In this document: positions 19,730 to 28,204 of the stretch, piece after piece
Numbering within the stretch: position 1 is the stretch's first letter
Layout of the letters: each line of letters starts with the position of its first letter
Source of the DNA: Pelagerythrobacter rhizovicinus
GTDB taxonomy: Bacteria; Pseudomonadota; Alphaproteobacteria; Sphingomonadales; Sphingomonadaceae
DNA: 64,000 nt
Assembly (NCBI RefSeq): GCF_004135625.1
Contig: NZ_SDPV01000001.1
Coordinates: forward strand, 1,424,501-1,488,500
Direction of reading: 5' to 3'
Position numbers and translations under genes: made by a program
The notes under the pieces: model-generated
Told to the model about the DNA's origin: nothing
The model's database searches: none
Seen by the model: the letters and a program-made list of their open reading frames with translations, nothing else

Positions 19730-20920
19730 ATGAAAAGATGTGCAACTCTTCTTGCCGCCCTGCTGGGGGCCGCCGCTGCCCAGGCGCAGGAGAACCGGGA
19801 GATCAGCTTTCCCGACACGGAGGAAGGGCTGCACGTCCTGTCGGTCGACACCCACGTGCACACTGCTTTCAGCGATGGCGGGGCCTGGCCCGACGTGCGG
19901 GTGCTGGAGGCGATCAGGGACGGCCTCGATGCTCTCGCAATTACCGATCACATCGACACGCAGGCGCACCGAGAGGACATTCCGCACCCCGACCGGAACC
20001 GGTCCTTCGATCTCGCCCGTCAGGCGGCCGAGCGCATCGGGACTCCCATGACCGTCATCAAGGGGGCCGAGATTGCCCACCCCACCACAGAATGCATCGA
20101 GTGCAGCCACGTCAATGCGCTCTTCGTGACCGACAACAATGTCCTTCGCCATCGAGGGTGGAACGACCGCCTCGGCTGGAAGACAGAGGCTCCCCTCCCC
20201 GACGCGTTCGCCTCTGTTCGGGCGGCAAGGGAGCTCGGCGCATTCATCATCTGGAACCATCCGGGGGAGGAAAGTCCGGTCAAGATGAGCGAGTTCAACC
20301 GGCAGCTGTTCGAAGCGGAACTGGTCGATGGAATCGAAGTGGTGAACGGGCCGCGATACTGGGAGGGTGCATTCCAGTTCGCGCTCGACAACGATCTGGC
20401 GATCGTCGGCGCCTCCGACATCCATGATACGATGGACAACATGCTGAAGGGCGAGGCGCTCTATCAGGCATTGGGCGAGCCGATGGAGCAGCGCCCCGCA
20501 ACGCTCGTGCTGGCAGCCGAAAAGAGCGAAACCGCGATCGCCGACGCGTTCGAGGCCCGCCGTACGGCAGCCCTGTACCGTCACACGCTGATCGGTCGCG
20601 AACGGGAGGTGCGGCCGATCGTCGAAGCAGCGCTATCGCTCGAGATCGTCGGCCCCGAAGTGAACGGCCCCAAAGTGAGGGCGCCAGGAGATCCGGTCAA
20701 AGTCGTGATCCGCAACAAGGCATCGTCGCCTTTCGCCTTGCGGCGGAAGGGCACGGACCAAATCCTGACGGCAGGACCGATCATCGAGGTTCCGGCAAGT
20801 GGCGAGACTTCAATCTGGCTGCTGCCAGGTACCGATACCAGCGCGTTGTCGCTCGAATTCGAAGTTCTGAACGCACTGATCGCCCCCCGACGCACTCTGC
20901 ATGTCACCTTGGAGGTTTGA
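19730..20920 (+). CDS. Secreted PHP-domain metal-dependent hydrolase (phosphoesterase-like)
   Basis: 396-aa protein with signal peptide MKRCATLLAALLGAAAAQAQ (1-20), so periplasmic. The PHP metal-site motifs are present: DTHVHTAFSDG (HxH at 42 and 44), ITDH (71-74), KGAEIAH, IWNHPGEES and GASDIHD. The architecture resembles the secreted sphingomonad phosphodiesterases of the Sb-PDE kind, but phosphodiester cleavage here is only inferred from family. ATG 19730 is chosen because it starts the signal peptide; an upstream ATG at 19673 would bury it. It follows the STN receptor after a terminator-like hairpin. Confidence 0.82.
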   Translation: MKRCATLLAALLGAAAAQAQENREISFPDTEEGLHVLSVDTHVHTAFSDGGAWPDVRVLEAIRDGLDALAITDHIDTQAHREDIPHPDRNRSFDLARQAAERIGTPMTVIKGAEIAHPTTECIECSHVNALFVTDNNVLRHRGWNDRLGWKTEAPLPDAFASVRAARELGAFIIWNHPGEESPVKMSEFNRQLFEAELVDGIEVVNGPRYWEGAFQFALDNDLAIVGASDIHDTMDNMLKGEALYQALGEPMEQRPATLVLAAEKSETAIADAFEARRTAALYRHTLIGREREVRPIVEAALSLEIVGPEVNGPKVRAPGDPVKVVIRNKASSPFALRRKGTDQILTAGPIIEVPASGETSIWLLPGTDTSALSLEFEVLNALIAPRRTLHVTLEV

Positions 20921-21382
20921 CGAGAGTACACGCCGGGTATGCTGGAATCTCAGCAGGGCGTCAGGGCGCAGCCGGTTGAACACCACATCAATCGAGGTTG
21001 AAGGGAAGGTCAGATCTGCAAGTTTGCTCGAAGCGTCGTCCGCTTCCAAGATGAAAGCGCCCTCTCAGCACGTCGGCACCGGATGTCCGATCTCTCCGGA
21101 GTTCGCATCGTCGAAGGGGCTGGTCGCGACCGTGCTCGGAACTCGGCTGCGCGATTCCGATGTCTGTCCCTGCCGGGCCCGAGCGGAGGAGGGCCTTGTG
21201 CGGCCGGTGTCGATCTCGCGATGCTGCCAGCTTCGGTCGATCTGCAGACGCTTGGGATCGCGTGCATGGATCTTGGCCACAGTGCTTCGATAACCTGCGT
21301 CTATAGGGCGGAGAACGGTCTCTCATAGGTTCGCGGCAAGCTCGATCGCTACTGATGGGGTGAACTCAAAGCGGGCACCCCA
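20921..21382. other. 462-base gap, no recognisable gene
   Basis: Both strands carry only short open frames (for example 112 aa at 20988-21326 minus and 130 aa at 20901-21293 plus). They are rich in Arg and Ser and resemble no family I recognise. It could be a decayed gene or insertion remnant between the PHP gene and the gamma-glutamyltransferase group. It must also hold the promoter for the genes starting at 21383. No repeat or RNA is apparent. Confidence 0.4.
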
Positions 21383-23137
21383 TTGATCAGACATCATTTT
21401 GCTTCCCGGTCCACGCGCCACGTGCAGCGCCTGATTTTGGCTGTCGCTCTGGCGGCGACCTCGGCCTCCTGCGCGCAATCCGTTCATGTCGAACCGCACA
21501 TTGGCGCTCCAAGGGAGGCCGTTGTCGTCGCCGCACATCCGGAAGCCACGCACGCCGGCCTGGAGATCATTGCTCGAGGGGGCAATGCGATCGATGCGGC
21601 AATCGCCGTTCAGAGTATGCTCGGCCTCGTGGAGCCGCAAAGTTCGGGCATAGGGGGCGGCGCATTCCTGCTCTACTATGATGCCGCAAGCGGCAAGATG
21701 TCCGCTTACAACGGGCGCGAGAAGGCACCCGCCAGCGCAGTACCCGATATGCTCCTTGGCCGCGACGGCACGCCCCTGCCGCGCAGCGAGGCGATGCTCG
21801 GGGGTCGCGCTACCGGTGTGCCCGGCGTGCTGGCGATGCTCGGACAGGCACATGCCGATCATGGTAGATTGCCGTGGGCAAGTGCGTTCGAAGGCACGAT
21901 CGCGCTCGCGCGCCAAGGCTACCCTCTCACGGGCCGCACTGCGAGATATATCCGCGGCCCCTACCCCCAGTCGAGCGCCGACGATGTTCGCGAAGCTTTC
22001 CGTGGCAGCGGCGGCGAGTTGCTCGGCGAAGGCGCCCACTATGCGAATCCGGTATATGCCGAGACGTTGCGGCTGATTGCTGAGAACGGCCCTTCGTTCT
22101 TTTACGACAGCGACGAGATCGCCGCTCCTCTGGTCGCTCGCACTCGTGCAGCGCCCCTGCCCGGAGGAATGACCCGCCAAGACCTGCTCGATTATCGCGC
22201 CGAGCGCGACGAGCCGCTGTGCCGACCGTACAGAGTCTATCTGGTCTGCGTTCCCCCACCGCCGTCGAGCGGGGTTGCGGTCTTGCAGATCCTCGGCATT
22301 CTCGAAGGTACGGACGTCGCCGCCCTGGGTCCGAACCATCCGCAGTCTTGGTTCCTGTTCGCGGAAGCGAGCAAGCTCGCCTACGCTGATCGGGATCGGT
22401 ACGTCGGGGATCCGAACTTCGTCCGGGTTCCGGTCGACGAGATGCTCGACCCGATCTACCTCGCGAGCCGCCGCGCCATGATCGGGGAAATCGCCATGCC
22501 GGTTCCGCAGGCAGGCGAACTCATGCTCGACGCGCCCGGGACGGATTCCACGCGTGAGCCGGGCGGCACCTCGCATTTCGTGATTGCCGACACCGAAGGA
22601 AATGTCCTTTCGATGACGACAACCATCGAATCCTATTTTGGCTCGGGCCGCACCGCTGCCGGGTTCTTCCTCAACAACCAATTGACGGACTTTGCTTTCT
22701 CACCCGTAGACGACGACGGACGGCCCGCAGCGAACGCGGTGGCCGGCAGAAAGCGTCCCCGATCCTCCATGTCGCCGACGATCGTGCTCGATCGCGAGGG
22801 AAAAGTGGTAGCCGCACTCGGCTCGCCCGGCGGGAACGCGATCGTCGCCTATGTCGCCAAGACGATCGTTGGAATGATCGATTGGAAGCTCTCGCCGACA
22901 GAAGCGATCGCTCTGCCCAACATCGTTGCGCGTGGTGATTCCGTCCGTGGCGAAGCGTCGAAGCTGCCGCCTTCTGTTCGTCAAAGCCTCGCAGCGCGGG
23001 GTATAGACGTCCGTCCGGGAAGCGGCGAGGAATCCGGGCTTCACGCCATCTTCGCCAGCGGGAGCGGATTCGTCGGGGGCGCGGACCCACGTCGCGACGG
23101 AACGGTCGGGACTTTCAGCGCGACATCCGAACGATGA
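21383..23137 (+). CDS. Gamma-glutamyltransferase family protein (copy 1)
   Basis: 584-aa N-terminal-nucleophile hydrolase precursor, probably exported (signal sequence about residues 15-32, ending SASCAQ; a lipoprotein Cys30 is possible). Self-cleavage is expected before T396 (GGTSHF), giving large and small subunits. Other active-site features by comparison with E. coli GGT are R111 (YNGREKAP), NNQLTDF with the aspartate at 436 (E. coli Asp433), SSMSPT and GSPGG. The Asn411 position is Glu416 (TTTIESYFGSG), as in the non-canonical GGT branch. The start is a TTG at 21383, chosen from the signal peptide. The D-amino-acid dehydrogenase gene overlaps it by 4 bases. The substrate is probably a gamma-glutamyl or acyl-amino-acid compound. 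Confidence 0.9.
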   Translation: MIRHHFASRSTRHVQRLILAVALAATSASCAQSVHVEPHIGAPREAVVVAAHPEATHAGLEIIARGGNAIDAAIAVQSMLGLVEPQSSGIGGGAFLLYYDAASGKMSAYNGREKAPASAVPDMLLGRDGTPLPRSEAMLGGRATGVPGVLAMLGQAHADHGRLPWASAFEGTIALARQGYPLTGRTARYIRGPYPQSSADDVREAFRGSGGELLGEGAHYANPVYAETLRLIAENGPSFFYDSDEIAAPLVARTRAAPLPGGMTRQDLLDYRAERDEPLCRPYRVYLVCVPPPPSSGVAVLQILGILEGTDVAALGPNHPQSWFLFAEASKLAYADRDRYVGDPNFVRVPVDEMLDPIYLASRRAMIGEIAMPVPQAGELMLDAPGTDSTREPGGTSHFVIADTEGNVLSMTTTIESYFGSGRTAAGFFLNNQLTDFAFSPVDDDGRPAANAVAGRKRPRSSMSPTIVLDREGKVVAALGSPGGNAIVAYVAKTIVGMIDWKLSPTEAIALPNIVARGDSVRGEASKLPPSVRQSLAARGIDVRPGSGEESGLHAIFASGSGFVGGADPRRDGTVGTFSATSER

Positions 23138-24381
23138 GACCTCCAGCGACTGCTATCATCGTGGGCGCAGGCGTCGTGGGAGTCTCGACTGCCTACGCCC
23201 TCGCCCGGCGCGGGGTCGAAGTGACGCTGGTCGAGCGGCATGGCGAGCCCGCGATGGAGACCTCGCGCGCAAACGGAGCTCAGCTCAGCTATCTTTATAC
23301 AGATGCGCTGGCCAGCCCCGGCTTGCTGACGCAGTTGCCTCGACTGGCGCTCGGACTGGTTCCGGCCTTCCGCATGCGTGCGCGCCTCGATCCCGGCTAT
23401 CTCAGGTGGATTGCCGCCTTTCTGGCCAACTGCACGCAGAAGCGGTTCCGCAGCAACACGCTCGGCGTTCTTCTACTGGCGCTGGAATCGCGCGCGGCGA
23501 TGGACGAACTGATCGACCTCCATCGGCTCGACTTCGGCTACCGCAAGGCCGGCAAGATGCACGTCTACCGTTCCGAACGGAGCTGGAAGGCCGCCCAGGC
23601 GGTCGCTGCGATGAAGGCTGGGCCCGGCGTGGCGCAGGTAGTGCTCTCGCCAGCGGAGGCCGTGACGAGGGAGCCGGCGCTAGAGTGGTCCGCACCCGGC
23701 ATAAGAGGTGTGCTCTATTCGCCGGACGAAGCGGTCGGCGATCCGCATCGGTTCGCTCATGCGATGCGCGACCTCTTGGTCGGTCGCTACGGGGTCAAGT
23801 GCGCATTCCGACAGACGGTCGAACGCCTGCACATCGATACAGACAAGGCGGTTGCCATGTGCGCTGACGGCGCGGAAATGGTGGCCGATATCGTGATCGA
23901 CTGTTCGGGCGCCGATGGGGGCAAGTTGCTGCGCCAGCTCGGAATCGTCCTTCCGATCATGCCCATGAAGGGCTACTCGTTCACGGCCTCGGCAACAGCC
24001 GCTTCCCCTTCGATCAGCATCACCGACGTCGACGCCCGTATTGTCTTCACACGGCTGCGCGAGCGCGTTCGCGTTGCAGGTCTCGCCGACCTCGGGAACG
24101 CGGACCGGGCGGTCGACCCACAAAGGCTGGAGGCACTGCTCGCAGGCGCACGCGAATCGATGCCGAAGGGCGCTGCATTCGAGCGGGCGGAGGCCTTCTG
24201 GGCCGGGCTTCGGCCAATGACTCCCGACGCACAGCCACGGATTGCGCGGCCGCACCCGCGCCTCGCTTACAATCTCGGCCATGGCGTTCTCGGCTGGACT
24301 CTCGCGATGGGTTCGGCCGAGCGTTTGGCACGTCTCCTTGTTCCAGAGCATCAGGCTCTATCAACGAAGGAAGAATTATGA
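23134..24381 (+). CDS. FAD-dependent D-amino-acid dehydrogenase-like oxidoreductase (DadA family)
   Basis: 415-aa flavoprotein of the DAO/DadA family, which oxidises amino acids, typically D-forms, to imino acids and passes electrons to the respiratory chain. The dinucleotide fold VGAGVVGVSTAYALARRG lies at about residues 10-27. ETSRANGAQLSYLYTDALAS (about 43-62) is the DadA-type FAD-binding segment, and NLGHGVLGWTLAMGS near the C-terminus closes the FAD site. It overlaps both the gamma-glutamyltransferase before it and the RidA gene after it by 4 bases, so the three are co-translated. The partnership with RidA, which removes reactive imines, supports an amino-acid imine as product. Confidence 0.87.
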   Translation: MRPPATAIIVGAGVVGVSTAYALARRGVEVTLVERHGEPAMETSRANGAQLSYLYTDALASPGLLTQLPRLALGLVPAFRMRARLDPGYLRWIAAFLANCTQKRFRSNTLGVLLLALESRAAMDELIDLHRLDFGYRKAGKMHVYRSERSWKAAQAVAAMKAGPGVAQVVLSPAEAVTREPALEWSAPGIRGVLYSPDEAVGDPHRFAHAMRDLLVGRYGVKCAFRQTVERLHIDTDKAVAMCADGAEMVADIVIDCSGADGGKLLRQLGIVLPIMPMKGYSFTASATAASPSISITDVDARIVFTRLRERVRVAGLADLGNADRAVDPQRLEALLAGARESMPKGAAFERAEAFWAGLRPMTPDAQPRIARPHPRLAYNLGHGVLGWTLAMGSAERLARLLVPEHQALSTKEEL

Positions 24382-24746
24382 GCACAGATGCTTCGAAACC
24401 CGGGATCCCGCTGAGCAGGACGCGCCGGGCCGGCGCGCTCCTCTTTCTGTCGGGACAACTCCCGCGCACACCCGAAGGTGGGATGTGCAACGGTCCCATC
24501 GAGGAGCAGACCAGACAGGCGATTGCGAACATGCGGTCCTTGCTGCATGCCGAAGGCCTCGACCTTGCCGACGTAGTGAAGACAACCGTTTGGCTGACTT
24601 CGGCCGAGCACATGGCGGGAATGAACGCTGTCTACGCGGAGCTCTTCACGCGCCCGTATCCGACCAGATCGACTGTCGTGTCGGGCCTCGTCGCCGAAGC
24701 TGACATCGAAATCGAGGCCGTGGCCTTCGATCCTCAGGCGGTCTGA
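24378..24746 (+). CDS. RidA-family enamine/imine deaminase
   Basis: 122-aa protein of the RidA/YjgF/UK114 family; members hydrolyse reactive 2-imino acids to 2-keto acids plus ammonia as trimers in the cytoplasm. LFLSGQLPR (about 22-30), the conserved Arg in YPTRSTV (R97, equivalent to E. coli Arg105) and the DIEIEAVAF end are all intact, so deaminase activity is expected. It is the last gene of the GGT-dehydrogenase-RidA unit. Its 3' end faces the second gamma-glutamyltransferase across 18 bases with no obvious terminator. Confidence 0.9.
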   Translation: MSTDASKPGIPLSRTRRAGALLFLSGQLPRTPEGGMCNGPIEEQTRQAIANMRSLLHAEGLDLADVVKTTVWLTSAEHMAGMNAVYAELFTRPYPTRSTVVSGLVAEADIEIEAVAFDPQAV

Positions 24747-24764
24747 GGCGCCCTCACTCCCGAT

Positions 24765-26510
24765 TTACTCGGCAAACGCGCGCAGGTTGCTCACGCCAAC
24801 CGCGGCGGCGCCGGGCCTGCGCGGATCGGCGGCGCCGAGAATCTTGCCGTTTTCGAGCATGATGGTTTGGGCGCTGCCGATCGTATCGCGCACCTCGATT
24901 TCATGCCCGAGGGATTCCAGGACACGCAGGGAATCGATGTTGAAGCCAGGCTCCAGCTCGAGCTCCGAAGGCTTCCAGTTCTGGTGCATGCGCGGAGCGA
25001 AGGTCGCCTCGGCAATGTTCATGTCGTGATCCACGACGTTGAGGATGATCTGCAGCACCGTGTTGATGATCGTGCTGCCGCCAGGTGATCCGACCACCAT
25101 GTATGGTTTGCCCTCGCGGAATACGATCGTGGGGGTCATGCTCGAAAGCATCCGCTTGCCCGGCTCGATCTTGTTCATCTCGCTGTTCGAGAACGTCGCG
25201 CCGGGTACGTTCACCCGCAGCGAGAAATTCTTGATCTGGTTGTCGAGCAAGAAGCCCGCGCCTTCCACCAGCGCACCGGACCCGAACGACGAGCCGAGGG
25301 TGTAGGTGTTGGAGACGACGTTGCCCTGCTTGTCTACGACGGAGAAGTGCGTGGTGTCGGGGCTTTCCCCGGCGAACGGGTCGAAAGGCGAGATCATCTC
25401 GGGCGGAGTACTGCGTTCGCGCGAGATGAGCCTGGCTCGCTCCTGAGCATAGGCTTTCGAAATGAGTGTCGAGACGGGGTTCTGCACGAAATCGGGATCG
25501 CCCATCGACTTTCGGCGATCGGCGTAGGCAAGCTTCATTGTCTCCGAAAGGATGTGCACGGTCGAGGCGCTGTTGTGCCCCATCTCGCGCAAGTTGAATC
25601 GCTCAAGCATGTTGAGCATCTCGAGCAATGCGACGCCGCCCGAACTGGCCGGCGGCATCGTCACCACCTGCAGGCCGCGATAGTCGGTCGCGATGGGCTC
25701 GCGTAACTTGGCTTCGTAGGCGGCAAGGTCGCTTGCCGCGATCAGGCCGCCTTGTGCTTCCATGTCCGCGACGATCCGCTTCGCGATCTCGCCGCGGTAG
25801 AAATCGTCGGCGCCGGCGGTGGCAATGCGCTCGAGCGTCCAGGCAAGCTCCGGCTGCCGGAGTTTCTCGCCGAACACGTACGGTGAGCCGTCGGGCTTGA
25901 AGAACGTCGCCATCGCCGCATCAGAGCTCTCCAGTCGCTTCCGACCCCAGCGCAGCGCCTCGGACAGGTCGCGAGTCACCACGATCCCGTCGCGGGCGAT
26001 CTCGACCGCCGGGCGCACTACCCTTTCCCACGGCAGCGACCCCCACCGCTCGTGTGCGAGCTTCAAGCCGGCGACGGTCCCCGGAACGGCGGCCGCCATG
26101 TGGCCATAGTCGGCGTTGTCCTTACGACGGCCCTTGCGATCGAGGAACAGCTTGGCCTCGGCCGCCGCCGGCGCCGCCGAGCGATAGTCGATCGCGACGG
26201 TGCGGTTCTCGCTCGCAAGGTAGACGAGCATGAACCCGCCGCCGCCGAGATTGCCGGCGCGCGGCAGGGTCACCGCGAGCGCGAATCCGGTCGCCACCGC
26301 CGCGTCAACGGCATTTCCGCCCTCGGCCATGATCTGCGCACCGATCCGGCTCGCTAGCTGGTTTTGACTTACCACCATCGCCTCGTCGTCGACGACCGGG
26401 TGGTGGATGGTATCGTAGTCGAGAAGTTGTTGCTGTCCCGCCAGCGGGACGTGCGCCATGGGGGACAGGCACAGAGCAATCACCGCGACGGCGGTGGCAA
26501 GGCGTTTCAT
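24765..26510 (-). CDS. ggt: Gamma-glutamyltransferase (copy 2, E. coli-like architecture)
   Basis: 581-aa periplasmic Ntn hydrolase with signal peptide MKRLATAVAVIALCLSPMAH. The start at 26510 is set by this peptide and GGGGAGA upstream. Autoprocessing is expected before T386 (DTTHFSVVD, as E. coli Thr391). IDYRSAAP keeps the substrate-binding Arg (E. coli Arg114), SSMTPT matches Ser462/463, and GSPGG is present. Two positions that hold the alpha-amino group of the glutamyl substrate differ: G406 (TYTLGSSFG) for Asn411, and N428 (DNQIKNF) for Asp433. In E. coli GGT the Asp433-to-Asn change is known to confer glutaryl-acylase activity, so this enzyme may prefer acyl groups lacking an alpha-amino group. 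It is the last gene of the TonB receptor-D-aminoacylase operon. Confidence 0.92.
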   Translation of the reverse strand: MKRLATAVAVIALCLSPMAHVPLAGQQQLLDYDTIHHPVVDDEAMVVSQNQLASRIGAQIMAEGGNAVDAAVATGFALAVTLPRAGNLGGGGFMLVYLASENRTVAIDYRSAAPAAAEAKLFLDRKGRRKDNADYGHMAAAVPGTVAGLKLAHERWGSLPWERVVRPAVEIARDGIVVTRDLSEALRWGRKRLESSDAAMATFFKPDGSPYVFGEKLRQPELAWTLERIATAGADDFYRGEIAKRIVADMEAQGGLIAASDLAAYEAKLREPIATDYRGLQVVTMPPASSGGVALLEMLNMLERFNLREMGHNSASTVHILSETMKLAYADRRKSMGDPDFVQNPVSTLISKAYAQERARLISRERSTPPEMISPFDPFAGESPDTTHFSVVDKQGNVVSNTYTLGSSFGSGALVEGAGFLLDNQIKNFSLRVNVPGATFSNSEMNKIEPGKRMLSSMTPTIVFREGKPYMVVGSPGGSTIINTVLQIILNVVDHDMNIAEATFAPRMHQNWKPSELELEPGFNIDSLRVLESLGHEIEVRDTIGSAQTIMLENGKILGAADPRRPGAAAVGVSNLRAFAE

Positions 26511-26523
26511 CGGATGTCTCCCC

Positions 26524-26934
26524 TCAGGTTGCGAAGAGTTGGGCCATGTCCCGGAAGGTCTTGAACTCCAGCGCGGTGCCGGCCGGCTCACGGACAAAGA
26601 AGGTGCCTTGCTCGCCGGGCTTGCCGGCAAAGCGCACGTAGGGCTCGATCAGGAACTCGACCCCGCGATCACGTAAGCGTCGGGCGAGGTTCTCCCATTC
26701 GTCCCACTCGAGCACCACACCGAAATGGAACGCCGGCACGGCATGGCCGTCGACCGGGTTGGTCGGTGCGCCCTCGCCAGCATCGACGAGGTGGGCGGTA
26801 ACCTGGTGGCCGAACAGGTCGAAATCGACCCAGCGGCTCGCTTCGCGTCCGATCCGTGCGCCGATCACATCGATCATGAAGGCGCGCGTCGCCGTCAGGT
26901 CGACGGTCGGAAAGGCGAGATGGAACGGCTGCAT
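26524..26934 (-). CDS. VOC-family (glyoxalase/dioxygenase-like) protein
   Basis: 136-aa protein of the vicinal-oxygen-chelate superfamily with two beta-alpha-beta-beta-beta repeats. Putative metal ligands are His4 (PFHLAFP), a His in PAFHFGVVL in the middle, and the C-terminal Glu in TALEFK. The middle FLIEPYVRFAGKPGEQGTFF segment resembles the small glyoxalase-like proteins of unknown substrate rather than glyoxalase I itself. It lies in the operon 13 bases from each neighbour, between the symporter and gamma-glutamyltransferase genes, so it probably acts in the same pathway, for example as an isomerase, epimerase or lyase. No specific reaction can be assigned. Confidence 0.85.
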   Translation of the reverse strand: MQPFHLAFPTVDLTATRAFMIDVIGARIGREASRWVDFDLFGHQVTAHLVDAGEGAPTNPVDGHAVPAFHFGVVLEWDEWENLARRLRDRGVEFLIEPYVRFAGKPGEQGTFFVREPAGTALEFKTFRDMAQLFAT

Positions 26935-26947
26935 GATCGAAGGCTCC

Positions 26948-28204
26948 TTACTCGGTGGGCAGGGCCATGTAGGTCTCGCGGTCGATTTCGCCTTCCCACA
27001 CGGCTACCACCGTCGCGACCGCGAGATCGCCGGTAACGTTCGCCACGGTGCGCATCATGTCCAGAATGCGGTCGAACGGCAGGATAAAGCCGACTACGAT
27101 CGCCGTCTGCGCCGCACTCATGCCAATGACGTCGAGCACGGCGGCCATCAGAAACAGCGACGCCGATGGGACCGAGGCCGTACCTACGGAGACGAGTGTG
27201 GTCGTCAGACCGATCAACAGATAGCCGAATAGATCGAGGGGTATGCCAAACGCCTGCGCGGCGAAGATGGAGATCATCGCAACGTAGAGCGCCGTCCCGT
27301 CCATGTTGACTGTCGCACCGAGCGGCAGGACAGACGACGCAACCGGTGGCTGAATCCCGAGGTTGTGCTCGGCTGCCGACAAGCTTGCAGGGAGCGTGGC
27401 CGAACTCGACGATGTCGAATAGCCGACGAGCTGCGGCTCACGCACGCCACGGAAGAAGGGCAGCACCGGCAGACGGGCAAGGAACTTCACGATCGCGCCG
27501 TGGACCAGCAACATATGAAGGAAGCAGCCGAGATAGACAGCCACAGCCAGGAGAAAGACGTTGAGGAAGGTGCCCGGGCCCACTGTGCCCATGACCCAGG
27601 CGACGAGGGCGAACACACCGAACGGCGCGAACTCCATCACGATCCCGGTGACCTTGAGCATGGTTTCCGAACCGGCGTCGAACAGGTCCACAAGGGGTTT
27701 ACCCCGCTCGGCCGCGAGAATCAGCCCGGCGCCGACCATGATCGCAAAGAAGATCACTGCCAGCACGTTGCCTTCGGCGAATGCTGCGAATGGATTTTCG
27801 GGCACGATGCCGAGCAGGCGATCCGCCAGCGAGCCGGGCTCGCCCACTGGCCTGGCTTCCGCGCCGCTCAGGTCGATTCCGTCCCCCGGTCGGAAGATGA
27901 GGGCGAGCATGATACCGATCACGATGGCGAAGAAGGTCGTGCCGAGATAGAGCGCGATCGCCTTGCCGCCGATCGAGCCGAGGCGCTTCGGGTCCTTCAT
28001 GGCGGTGACACCGGCAACGAGCGTCACGAAAACGAGCGGCACGATCAGCATGCGGATCATCCGGATGAAGAGATCGCCGATCCACTTGATCTGCTCCGCT
28101 GCCTGCCCGAGCACGAGCCCGGCGAGGGCGCCGAGCACCAAGGCCGCCAGAATCCGCTTCCACAGGACGATGGCAAACCAGCGACGAGCGAGCGAGCGGA
28201 TCAT
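26948..28204 (-). CDS. Dicarboxylate/amino acid:cation symporter (DAACS, glutamate-type)
   Basis: 418-aa inner-membrane carrier of the GltP/GltPh family, with eight membrane helices and two re-entrant hairpins. The serine-rich hairpin STSSSSATLP is at 263-272 and the sodium-site motif NMDGTA at 300-305. Helix 8 has D382, R385, T386 and N389 (LDMMRTVANVTGD), matching the GltPh residues Asp394, Arg397, Thr398 and Asn401 that bind the amino and side-chain carboxyl groups of aspartate. That signature favours acidic amino acids over C4-dicarboxylates. Its start overlaps the stop of the D-aminoacylase gene by 4 bases, which fits uptake of glutamate or aspartate released in the periplasm. Confidence 0.9.
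   Translation of the reverse strand: MIRSLARRWFAIVLWKRILAALVLGALAGLVLGQAAEQIKWIGDLFIRMIRMLIVPLVFVTLVAGVTAMKDPKRLGSIGGKAIALYLGTTFFAIVIGIMLALIFRPGDGIDLSGAEARPVGEPGSLADRLLGIVPENPFAAFAEGNVLAVIFFAIMVGAGLILAAERGKPLVDLFDAGSETMLKVTGIVMEFAPFGVFALVAWVMGTVGPGTFLNVFLLAVAVYLGCFLHMLLVHGAIVKFLARLPVLPFFRGVREPQLVGYSTSSSSATLPASLSAAEHNLGIQPPVASSVLPLGATVNMDGTALYVAMISIFAAQAFGIPLDLFGYLLIGLTTTLVSVGTASVPSASLFLMAAVLDVIGMSAAQTAIVVGFILPFDRILDMMRTVANVTGDLAVATVVAVWEGEIDRETYMALPTE

Noticed and set aside
18171-19745. 524-aa minus-strand open frame
   Set aside because: Antisense to the STN-type TonB receptor, with no domain and no ribosome binding site.
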